A stretch of DNA of 11,858 nucleotides from Flavobacteriaceae bacterium UBA3078 (GTDB lineage: Bacteria > Bacteroidota > Bacteroidia > Flavobacteriales > Flavobacteriaceae), in contig DFBO01000064.1 of assembly GCA_002366675.1 (NCBI GenBank), forward strand, positions 1 to 11,858, given 5' to 3'. This document shows, piece by piece, positions 1 through 6,257 of this stretch. The position numbers and the translations under genes are program-made. The notes beneath the pieces were generated by a model, which saw only the letters and a list, made by a program, of their open reading frames with translations, ran no database searches and was not told where the DNA came from. Position 1 is the first letter of the stretch; every line of letters starts with the position of its first letter.

Positions 1-245
1 CCTAAAACAATTAGACCTATAATACCTAAACCTAGTAATAGAATGGCTGGAATACAAATAATAGCATAGATAATTAAGCTTAATTGAAAGTTAACAATAC
101 GCTTTCCTTGATCATCCATTTCTAGAACATTATCTTTTTGAGTTACCCACAAAATTAATGGAACTAAAAGTCCTCCAAATCCTGTTATAAAAGTCAATAA
201 CTGACTTAAATGTGTAATTACTAATAATTGTCTGTCTGTTCTCAT
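1..245 (-). CDS. DUF4870 (Tic20-like) membrane protein, N-terminal part, truncated by window edge
   Basis: Reading the minus strand from the ATG at 245 gives 81 codons with no stop, running off the left edge, so the C-terminus is missing. The start reads MRTDRQLLVITHLSQLL, followed by a first hydrophobic helix (about residues 10-33), a short polar loop with DDQGKRIVNFQ, and a second helix (about 54-81). The His-x-Ser near the start, the Gly-rich first helix and the NFQLSLIIY segment are typical of DUF4870, a family of small bacterial inner-membrane proteins distantly related to Tic20. Their function is not established. No in-frame alternative start is visible upstream. The gene points away from dsrE, so the gap at 246-582 holds two divergent 5' regions. 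Confidence 0.8.
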   Translation of the reverse strand, partial: MRTDRQLLVITHLSQLLTFITGFGGLLVPLILWVTQKDNVLEMDDQGKRIVNFQLSLIIYAIICIPAILLLGLGIIGLIVL

Positions 246-582
246 GATGGTTTGATTTAATTGATTGATGTACTTATATGACGCATCAAAACCTAAAATG
301 TTACATTTATCTAATATTTTTTTCCATAAAACATATAGTTAATCAACTACATATATTTAAAATTAATAAAAACCCATTCACAACAAACCTCACATTAATT
401 AAAAATAATAAGTCATATTTTTTTTTGCTAATTAGTTTCTTGATAATTAACATATTACAGCCACCTCCCTTTTTTTAGTTTAAAATCGTCCTAGATTTAA
501 TTAATAGAAAACGCTTTAATAATACATTGATTTAGTTATTAAAAGCAATTAATCTTTATTCATTAATCACTAATAAAAAAAC
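246..582. other. AT-rich divergent intergenic region without a recognisable gene
   Basis: This gap separates the divergent DUF4870 and DsrE genes and should hold both promoters. I find no full match to the TTG...TAnnTTTG Bacteroidota promoter. The closest -7-like strings are TAGATTTA at about 492-499 (+) and TAGGTTTT in front of DUF4870 (-). An open frame at 278-478 (+) is mostly Ile, Leu, Phe, Asn and Lys from A/T runs and has no coding character. No convincing hairpin or RNA gene is visible. Confidence 0.5.
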
Positions 583-996
583 ATGAAAACATATATAAAT
601 TTAATATTAGCATATGTTGTTACTGTAACAATGTTTGCTCAAGAGAAACCAATAAAAATAGTATTTGATGTGACTCGCAATGATGCGTCAGTGCACGAAT
701 CTACGATAAGACACGTAAAAGCCATGCCTGCTGCTTATCCAGACTCAGAGTTTGAAGTCGTTATGTATAGTGGTTCTATTGATATGGTACTAAAAGACAA
801 ATCGACTGTAGTAAAAGATATGGAAACCTTAGCAAAAAATGAAAACATCAGTTTTGTTGTTTGCCAAGGCACTATGAAAAGGCATAAAATTGATACTTCA
901 GAACTTATTCCTGGTGTAGCAAGTGTTCCAGATGGTATTCTTGAAATAGTTGAAAAACAGAGTCAAGGTTGTGGCTATATTAAGGAAGGCAAATAG
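583..996 (+). CDS. Exported DsrE/DsrF-like family protein
   Basis: This 137-residue protein has a short Sec-type signal peptide (MKTYINLILAYVVTVTMFAQ, cleavage probably after Q20). A single DsrE-fold domain follows: first strand KIVFDVTR, then EFEVVMYSGSIDMVL, then ISFVVCQGTMKRHKI, then a C-terminal helix (DGILEIVEKQ). DsrE/DsrF/TusD-type proteins carry sulfur as a cysteine persulfide. Cys94 lies where the family's reactive cysteine is expected, and a second Cys (C130) sits near the C-terminus in QSQGCGY. Unlike the cytoplasmic sulfur-relay proteins, this one appears exported to the periplasm. It is transcribed toward the efflux operon and shares a terminator with it. A role in thiol or reactive-sulfur handling is inferred, not shown. 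The start is fixed by the signal peptide. Confidence 0.85.
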   Translation: MKTYINLILAYVVTVTMFAQEKPIKIVFDVTRNDASVHESTIRHVKAMPAAYPDSEFEVVMYSGSIDMVLKDKSTVVKDMETLAKNENISFVVCQGTMKRHKIDTSELIPGVASVPDGILEIVEKQSQGCGYIKEGK

Positions 997-1000
997 CCTT
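986..1000 (+). terminator. Small hairpin overlapping the dsrE-like stop codon
   Basis: AAGGC (986-990) pairs with GCCTT (996-1000) around the loop AAATA, and the stem is followed by AAATATTTT. It covers the last codons and the stop of the DsrE-family gene. Five base pairs make a weak terminator; the stronger structure at 1014-1052 probably does the work. Confidence 0.35.
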
Positions 1001-1013
1001 AAATATTTTAAAA

Positions 1014-1052
1014 ATGGAGTTTAATTCAAAATGAATAAGGATTAAACTCCAT
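1014..1052. terminator. Bidirectional terminator between DsrE gene and efflux operon
   Basis: A perfect 12-bp inverted repeat, ATGGAGTTTAAT (1014-1025) and ATTAAACTCCAT (1041-1052), encloses a 15-nt loop. On the minus strand it is followed directly by TTTTTAAAAT, a good U-tract. On the plus strand it is followed by TGTATTTT, a weaker one. It lies between two convergent transcripts, so it probably ends both the DsrE message and the long efflux operon. Confidence 0.8.
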
Positions 1053-1087
1053 TGTATTTTAAGTTTATTTAATACCTATAATTTGAA

Positions 1088-1297
1088 TTAACAAGAAGAA
1101 CAACTTGCTCCACCTTTTTTTACACCAAGTTTTATAAGAATCGTTTCCAACAAACACCACTTTGTAAAAGCAGATTGGATTAAATTAACACCAATAAATA
1201 CAGTAAACCACATCCAATTTTGGTTCACATAAACAGTTAACACAACACTCAATAGTACCATGAAACCTACAATCACTCTAAAATACGTATTTAACAT
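1088..1297 (-). CDS. YgaP-type two-helix membrane protein (DUF2892) with Cys-rich tail
   Basis: This 69-residue protein has two hydrophobic helices (about residues 5-23 and 28-45), then WCLLETILIKLGVKK and a tail ending CSSC. The arrangement, with a Cys a few residues after the second helix (C48) and the KLGVKK ending, matches the DUF2892 or YgaP-type transmembrane domain. In E. coli YgaP this domain is fused to a rhodanese (sulfurtransferase). Here the rhodanese is absent and the gene stands alone as the last gene of the efflux operon, 17 nt after the PII-like gene. The extra C66 and C69 pair could bind a metal or form a disulfide. No Shine-Dalgarno is seen, as is usual in this phylum. Family assignment is fairly sure; the function is unknown. 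Confidence 0.8.
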   Translation of the reverse strand: MLNTYFRVIVGFMVLLSVVLTVYVNQNWMWFTVFIGVNLIQSAFTKWCLLETILIKLGVKKGGASCSSC

Positions 1298-1314
1298 TTT
1301 AATAAATTTTAAGG

Positions 1315-1620
1315 TTATATAAATTTTTCAATAGGAACAACAATGGCCTTTAAGGGATTGTTAGCTTCCAAATTGTTATTAAACTCTTTTATCAAGCTGA
1401 ATAGTGCATCAATATTTTCTTCTTCGGTAAACGAGAAAAATATACTCGATTCATTTCCTCCTTTTACTCCTGAAAACCAGTTTGAAGCCATTAAAATGGA
1501 AGAACCATTTTTATAACCATCAATATCTGAACTACTAAAATTATCAATATGTGCCATTTTAAAAAGCTTCAAAACATCTTTCTGAAATTCTTCGACTGCT
1601 GTTACAATTACTAATTTCAT
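1315..1620 (-). CDS. Small PII-like fold protein encoded with RND efflux pump
   Basis: This 101-residue cytoplasmic protein has no signal peptide or membrane segment. The order of its elements resembles the PII/CutA ferredoxin-like fold: strand MKLVIVTA, helix EEFQKDVLKLFKMA, strand with SSDIDGYKNG (compare the VTEVKGFG region of GlnB), a variable loop (about 38-57), strand SSIFFSFT, helix ENIDALFSLIKEF, and a last strand KAIVVPIEKFI (compare the FVLPIEEA end of PII proteins). PII-like proteins are trimers that sense nucleotides, small metabolites or metals, and several subfamilies lie beside transporters. Its place directly after the pump gene suggests it reports to or regulates the pump. 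The fold call rests on this pattern only, with no alignment run; a ligand cannot be named. Confidence 0.6.
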   Translation of the reverse strand: MKLVIVTAVEEFQKDVLKLFKMAHIDNFSSSDIDGYKNGSSILMASNWFSGVKGGNESSIFFSFTEEENIDALFSLIKEFNNNLEANNPLKAIVVPIEKFI

Positions 1621-1635
1621 ATTATTCGTTTTAAT

Positions 1636-1708
1636 GTCGATTTGAACGCAGTCGAGAATTATTTTGAAATTCTCAAATCTAAAGGTCTCGACTGCGCTCG
1701 ACCAGACA
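1636..1708. repeat. Palindromic intergenic repeat between pump and PII-like genes
   Basis: CGCAGTCGAGA (1647-1657) is an exact inverted copy of TCTCGACTGCG (1686-1696). Inside it, GAGAATT (1654-1660) and AATTCTC (1668-1674) form a second, competing hairpin. The right arm continues as GGTCTCGACTGCGCTCGACC (1684-1703) and recurs at 6202-6221 in the same operon. GC content is well above the neighbouring intergenic DNA. It starts 2 bp past the pump stop on the transcribed (minus) strand and fills most of the 90-bp junction. Its form suits a REP-like or small mobile palindrome; an effect on mRNA stability is inference. Confidence 0.75.
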
Positions 1709-1710
1709 GT

Positions 1711-4700
1711 TTATTTATAATTCTTCTTCTCAATCATATAATACACCAACGGAACAACCAACAAGGTCAACACAGTTGAAACAATAGTTCCTCCCATTAA
1801 CGAGATGGCTAATCCTTGGAAAATAGGATCAAACAAAATCACAAAAGCTCCAATTACAACGGTTCCTGCTGTTAATAAAATTGGGGTTGTACGTACTGCT
1901 CCTGCTTCAATAGCTGCTTGTTTTAATGGGACTCCTTCTGCTGTTCTTAAATTGATAAAGTCAATAAGCAATACCGAATTTCGCACCATAATTCCTGCTA
2001 AAGCAATCATACCTATAAATGACGTTGCGGTAAAGAAGGCTCCCATAATCCAGTGTCCTATAATAATTCCTATTAAAGAAAGTGGAATAGCAACCATCAT
2101 AACTATTGGTGCTTTAAAGTTTTGAAACCATCCTACAATTAATATGTAGATTAAAATGATAGCTCCTAAAAAGGCAATTCCTAAATCCCGAAAGACTTCC
2201 AAAGTAATTTGCCATTCGCCATCCCATTTAACCGTATAATTATCTTCAAAATCTGGCTGTCCTAAATACAATTCATTAATCTCGTATCCTTGTGGTAACG
2301 GAATCTCTTTCAACTTATCTTCCATTCCTAAAATAGCATAAGCAGGACTTTCTAATTCTCCAGCCATATCTGCCGTAACATAAACAACACGCTTCTGATT
2401 TTTTCTATAAATGCTTTTTGCTGCTGTAGTTTCAGAAATTTCTACCAAATCTGCGATAGGTATCATATTCCCTTGTTTCGATTTTACTTTTAATTGCGAA
2501 ATATCAGAAATGGTCGACTTCTCTTTTTCATCTAAAGCTAACACCAAACCTACTTGATTAACAGCATCTTCATCATATATATTAGTAATTGCTCTGTTAG
2601 ACAATGTCATATTCATGGTATATGCAATCTGCTGTGGAGCAACACCATATAACATGGCTTTTTCTTTATTTATTTCGAATTGATATTCGGTTTGATTGTC
2701 TTCAACCATCCAATCAATATCTACCACATCATCAGTGTTTTTTAAGATGTTTTGTACACTGTTCGCTATTTTTATTTGCTCACCATAATCAGGACCATAA
2801 ACTTCGGCTACAATAGTTGATAATACTGGAGGTCCTGGAGGAACTTCTACCAATTTCACATTCGCATTGTATTTTGAAGCAATCTTTTGAATCTCTGGAC
2901 GCAACAGTTTAGCAATATCATGACTTTGTGCAGAACGTTCGCCTTTATCAATTAAATTCACTTGAATATCTGCCATATTACTTCCTCCACGTAAATCGTA
3001 ATGACGAACTAATCCGTTAAACGTTATTGGCGCAGAAGTTCCTATATAATTTTGGTAATTAACCACTTCTGGTCGTGTAGATAAATATTGAGCAATTTCT
3101 TGAGCTACCACTCCAGTACGTTCAAGAGTTGTTCCTTCAGGCATATCTATCACTACTTGAAATTCGTTTTTATTATCAAAAGGCAACATTTTTACAGCAA
3201 CCGAATTCGTAAAAAACAACACCATTGTTCCCATTAATACTACAAAAGTCCCTATTAAAAACAACCAACGTTTTCCTTTACTTTCTAAAAGAGGTCTTTC
3301 AAATTTGTTGTAAACTCTATAAACAAAAGTGTCTTCTAATGGCTTTTCCACTTTCTTATCTGCTTCTTTTTTATTCTTTTCTCTTAAGAAAATATAACCT
3401 AAATAAGGTGTTATCGTTAATGCTACAAACAATGATAAAATCATGGCAATAGAAGCTCCTATTGGCATTGGAGCCATATATGGACCCATTAATCCTGATA
3501 CGAAAGCCATTGGTAAAACAGATGCTATTACAGTAAATGTAGCCAGTATAGTAGGGTTCCCAACCTCGTTAATGGCATATAAAGCTGCTTGCTTAAATGG
3601 TAAGCGCTTCATTTTAAAATGCCTATGCATATTTTCAGCAATAATAATCGAGTCGTCTACTACGATTCCTGTTACAAAAACCAAAGCAAAAAGCGTAATT
3701 CGGTTTAGTGTATAATCCATCATATAGTAACTCAATAAAGTTAATGCGAACGTTATTGGAACCGATAAAAACACAACCAATCCACCTCGCCAACCCATTG
3801 CTAACATTACAACTAGTGTTACAGCAAAGATAGAACCTATAAGATGCCACAAGAGTTCGGAAACTTTATGTGACGCAGTTTCTCCGTAGTTTCTGGTAAT
3901 TTCAACATGGACATCGTCTGGAATTAAAGTGGTACGTAAATGTTCTACTTTATCTATAACAATCTCAGAAATCTTCATGGCATCAGCACCTTTTCTTTTA
4001 GCTACAGATATTGTTACAGCAGGATATTCTGATTTATAATCTGTAGATTTCACACTACCTTTTCCAAAGCCTAAACTCACATAGTTTTGTGGTACTTCTG
4101 GACCATCAATAATTTTAGCTACTTGCTTTAAATAAATAGGCTGATTTTGTTGCACACCAACCACCAAGTTTTCAACATCTGTAACCGTTTCTAAAAACTT
4201 TCCAGTATTTACAAGGAATTCTGTATCGCTTTTATCAAAACTACCAGAACTCAATTGTGTGTTATTGGCTTTAATCATTTTAGAAACAGACAAGAAATCT
4301 AAACCAGTAGCAGCCAATTTATCTTTATCTAATACCACACGCAACTGCCTATCTCTACCTCCAATTTTATGTGTCATGGACACATCGTTCACTTTTTTAA
4401 TTTCGTTTTCTAATTCTTGAGCCATTTGGCTTAATTGATAATCGTCGTAGTTTTCACTCCACAACGTTAGTCCAAGCATTGGAACATCATCAATAGCACG
4501 AGTTTTTACCAATGGAAAAGTAACACCTTCAGGCATTTGATCCATGTGTTTATTAATTTCGTTATATAATTTAACAAACGAGCGCTCTATATCTTCCCCT
4601 ACATAAAACTGCACGATAACCATGCCTTGCTCCTTCATAGACGTAGAATACACATACTCAACACCTTTAATATTAGAAATCAATTTCTCTAATGGTTTGA

Positions 4701-4905
4701 TAACTCTAGACTCCACCTCAGTTGGACTTGCACCTGGATAACCAACAAAAACATCAGCCATGGGCACATCAATCTGTGGTTCCTCTTCACGTGGAATTAA
4801 AAACGAACTGTAGACACCAACAACCATAAACACAATCATTAAAAGCACTGTAAGCTTAGATTGTATAAAGATTTTAGCAATTTTTCCTGCGATTCCTTCT
4901 TTCAT
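1711..4905 (-). CDS. RND-family efflux pump permease (AcrB/HAE-like)
   Basis: At 1064 residues this is full length for an RND pump (usual range about 1020-1070). It has TM1 at about 17-37, a large periplasmic loop with the porter signature GYPGASPTEVE (55-65), a TM2-TM6 block from about 350 to 510, a cytoplasmic linker rich in Lys and Glu (about 508-524), TM7 (about 546-566), a second periplasmic loop, and TM8-TM12 from about 905 to the end. TM4 contains GIVVDDSIIIAEN with the adjacent proton-relay acids D417 and D418. GIMVRNSVLLIDF (971-983) places Arg975 where AcrB has its relay lysine. The Asp-Asp pair favours drug- or hydrophobe-type rather than heavy-metal (CzcA/CusA) pumps. A proline-rich VPPGPPVLS segment (688-696) opens the second half of the porter domain. 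It is the third gene of the operon. The substrate is unknown. Confidence 0.95.
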   Translation of the reverse strand: MKEGIAGKIAKIFIQSKLTVLLMIVFMVVGVYSSFLIPREEEPQIDVPMADVFVGYPGASPTEVESRVIKPLEKLISNIKGVEYVYSTSMKEQGMVIVQFYVGEDIERSFVKLYNEINKHMDQMPEGVTFPLVKTRAIDDVPMLGLTLWSENYDDYQLSQMAQELENEIKKVNDVSMTHKIGGRDRQLRVVLDKDKLAATGLDFLSVSKMIKANNTQLSSGSFDKSDTEFLVNTGKFLETVTDVENLVVGVQQNQPIYLKQVAKIIDGPEVPQNYVSLGFGKGSVKSTDYKSEYPAVTISVAKRKGADAMKISEIVIDKVEHLRTTLIPDDVHVEITRNYGETASHKVSELLWHLIGSIFAVTLVVMLAMGWRGGLVVFLSVPITFALTLLSYYMMDYTLNRITLFALVFVTGIVVDDSIIIAENMHRHFKMKRLPFKQAALYAINEVGNPTILATFTVIASVLPMAFVSGLMGPYMAPMPIGASIAMILSLFVALTITPYLGYIFLREKNKKEADKKVEKPLEDTFVYRVYNKFERPLLESKGKRWLFLIGTFVVLMGTMVLFFTNSVAVKMLPFDNKNEFQVVIDMPEGTTLERTGVVAQEIAQYLSTRPEVVNYQNYIGTSAPITFNGLVRHYDLRGGSNMADIQVNLIDKGERSAQSHDIAKLLRPEIQKIASKYNANVKLVEVPPGPPVLSTIVAEVYGPDYGEQIKIANSVQNILKNTDDVVDIDWMVEDNQTEYQFEINKEKAMLYGVAPQQIAYTMNMTLSNRAITNIYDEDAVNQVGLVLALDEKEKSTISDISQLKVKSKQGNMIPIADLVEISETTAAKSIYRKNQKRVVYVTADMAGELESPAYAILGMEDKLKEIPLPQGYEINELYLGQPDFEDNYTVKWDGEWQITLEVFRDLGIAFLGAIILIYILIVGWFQNFKAPIVMMVAIPLSLIGIIIGHWIMGAFFTATSFIGMIALAGIMVRNSVLLIDFINLRTAEGVPLKQAAIEAGAVRTTPILLTAGTVVIGAFVILFDPIFQGLAISLMGGTIVSTVLTLLVVPLVYYMIEKKNYK

Positions 4906-4920
4906 TGAATTATATTTTTG

Positions 4921-5091
4921 GGCGTTTTAACAGGCTATTCGCTGTATCTTTTTTATATGTTATTACGGAGTAGGTTTTTTATTTACTATGGCAATCTCTT
5001 AATCTATGGTGAGATTACCACGTCGTTACACTCCTCGTAATAACAACTTATTTATTAAGTTAAAAAAGGATGTCGCTTCTATCCTTAACGC
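4921..5091. repeat. Nested composite inverted repeat between adaptor and pump genes
   Basis: The outer arms, 4921-4954 and 5062-5091, are imperfect inverted copies: the right arm read backwards starts GCGTTAAGGATAGAAGCGAC, and the left arm reads GCGTTTTAACAGG then CTATTCGCTGTATC. Inside sits an 86-bp element with ends GTTATTACG (4959-4967) and CGTAATAAC (5036-5044). That element has its own core hairpin, GGCAATCTC (4990-4998) against GAGATTACC (5011-5019), 8 of 9 matched. A further perfect palindrome, AACTTA-TTTAT-TAAGTT, lies at 5045-5061. I recall both the outer GCGTTAAGGATAGAAGCG type and the inner palindrome as dispersed repeats in flavobacterial genomes. No coding potential is present. 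It fills nearly the whole 196-bp gap inside the operon. Confidence 0.8.
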
Positions 5092-5101
5092 AACTTTTTA
5101 G

Positions 5102-6181
5102 TTATTGAATTGATATTTTTGCTCCATTAAATATTTTCCCATCAGATGAAATAATATAAGCTTCATCTGCAGATAAACCAGACAATACCTCAACTTGATT
5201 GCCATAGGTTCTACCCAAACGCAACCAACGTAATAAGGCTGTATTACTCTGACTTACTGTGTATACTCCTGATAATTGACCATTAGTAACAAGAACATCT
5301 GTTGGAATTAAAACTATTTCGGTATCTAATTGTTTCTCAACAGGAAATTGAACAGTTACAAACATGCCTGATAGAATATTAGCATCGGTTTTATCCAAGG
5401 TAATTTTCACCAAATATTGACCTCCAGTATTTTTAGCAGACGTGCTTACTTCAGAGACTTTCCCTTTTAATGTTTTGTTTATAGCTTTCACTAAAACATC
5501 TACCTGAACATGATTATTTATTTCTGAAATTTCAGTTTCCGGAATCATTGCCATGACTTCAAAATGTCCTGGAGCTTCAACCGAAATTAAAGGTTGACCT
5601 GGATTAGCCATATCTCCTTCTTTTACAGTTTTTGAAGTTACAACACCTGCAAAAGGAGACGTAATATTGGAATATGTAAATTGGGCATTTACTTCATTTT
5701 TTATTTGTTTTGCTCCTTCCAAACGTGCTTTTGCCATTTCGAAATTGGTTTTTATATCGTCCAACTCTTTTTGTGATGCACTATTATTTTCAAACAAACT
5801 TTTAAAACGGTTATAGTCTTTCTGCGCATTGTTAAAAGCAGCCGTAGCTTCTATAATTCCTGCTTCTACTTGAGCTCTTTTAGCTTGTAAATCGGTATTA
5901 TTAATAGATACCAATAATTGTCCTTTAGATACTTTATCACCAACGTTAACATGTACTTTGGTTACGTAACCCATCATTCTAGTGCTTAAATCTGCGCTGT
6001 TTACAGATTGTATTTTTCCACTAACGGACAGAAAAGGACTGTTATTAGCTTCAGACACTTGACTCACTTGTACGTTTATGGCTGGTGTATTATCTGTTGA
6101 TGCCTTTTTGTCTTCGCTACCACAACTTGTCATAAAGATTGATACTGTAGTTACAGTTAATATATATATATACTTTTTCAT
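5102..6181 (-). CDS. RND periplasmic adaptor lipoprotein (HlyD/MFP family)
   Basis: This 359-residue protein begins with a lipoprotein signal (MKKYIYILTVTTVSIFMTSC), with lipobox Cys at position 20, so it is probably anchored in the inner membrane facing the periplasm. The order is that of membrane-fusion proteins: first half of the lipoyl domain (GYVTKVHVNVGDKVSKGQLL), an alpha-helical hairpin rich in Ala, Lys, Glu and Gln (about 90-160), second lipoyl half (NITSPFAGVVTSKTVKEGD), a beta-barrel domain (HFEVMAMIPETEI onward) and a membrane-proximal domain near the C-terminus. It links the RND pump to the outer-membrane channel. The gene is second in the operon, 76 bp after the channel gene and 196 bp before the pump gene; both gaps hold repeats. 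The AT-dinucleotide run at about 6158-6172 simply encodes part of the signal peptide. Confidence 0.93.
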   Translation of the reverse strand: MKKYIYILTVTTVSIFMTSCGSEDKKASTDNTPAINVQVSQVSEANNSPFLSVSGKIQSVNSADLSTRMMGYVTKVHVNVGDKVSKGQLLVSINNTDLQAKRAQVEAGIIEATAAFNNAQKDYNRFKSLFENNSASQKELDDIKTNFEMAKARLEGAKQIKNEVNAQFTYSNITSPFAGVVTSKTVKEGDMANPGQPLISVEAPGHFEVMAMIPETEISEINNHVQVDVLVKAINKTLKGKVSEVSTSAKNTGGQYLVKITLDKTDANILSGMFVTVQFPVEKQLDTEIVLIPTDVLVTNGQLSGVYTVSQSNTALLRWLRLGRTYGNQVEVLSGLSADEAYIISSDGKIFNGAKISIQ

Positions 6182-6200
6182 TTTATAATTGATTTTTATT

Positions 6201-6254
6201 AGGTCTCGACTGCGCTCGACCTGACAATATTCTGCCTCCTCGAGATTAATCGAG
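6201..6254. repeat. Second copy of GC-rich repeat plus hairpin between channel and adaptor genes
   Basis: GGTCTCGACTGCGCTCGACC at 6202-6221 is an exact 20-nt copy, in the same orientation, of 1684-1703. Identity extends to A on the left and, after one mismatch, GACA on the right. Next to it CTCGA (6239-6243) and TCGAG (6250-6254) form a short hairpin with loop GATTAA. The segment lies in the 76-bp gap between channel and adaptor genes and stands out from the AT-rich surroundings by its GC content. Confidence 0.75.
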
Positions 6255-6257
6255 AGG

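Noticed and set aside
278..478. 66-codon plus-strand frame in the left gap
   Set aside because: Composition follows A/T runs (Ile, Leu, Phe, Asn, Lys), no family resemblance, and it overlaps the expected promoter of the divergent DUF4870 gene.
1674..1681. TAGATTTG on the minus strand before the PII-like gene, a perfect -7 match
   Set aside because: It lies inside the palindromic repeat and no TTG -33 element is found at a suitable distance, so an internal promoter is not supported.
1805..3850. Several 70-106 codon frames inside the pump gene
   Set aside because: They are frames opposite to or shifted from a full-length, clearly conserved RND gene and have no domain of their own.
4921..5091. 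Possible insertion sequence remnant
   Set aside because: No open frame resembling a transposase and no clear target-site duplication; a non-coding palindromic repeat explains it better.
6158..6172. TA-dinucleotide run
   Set aside because: It encodes the Tyr-Ile repeats in the adaptor's signal peptide, with no need for another role.
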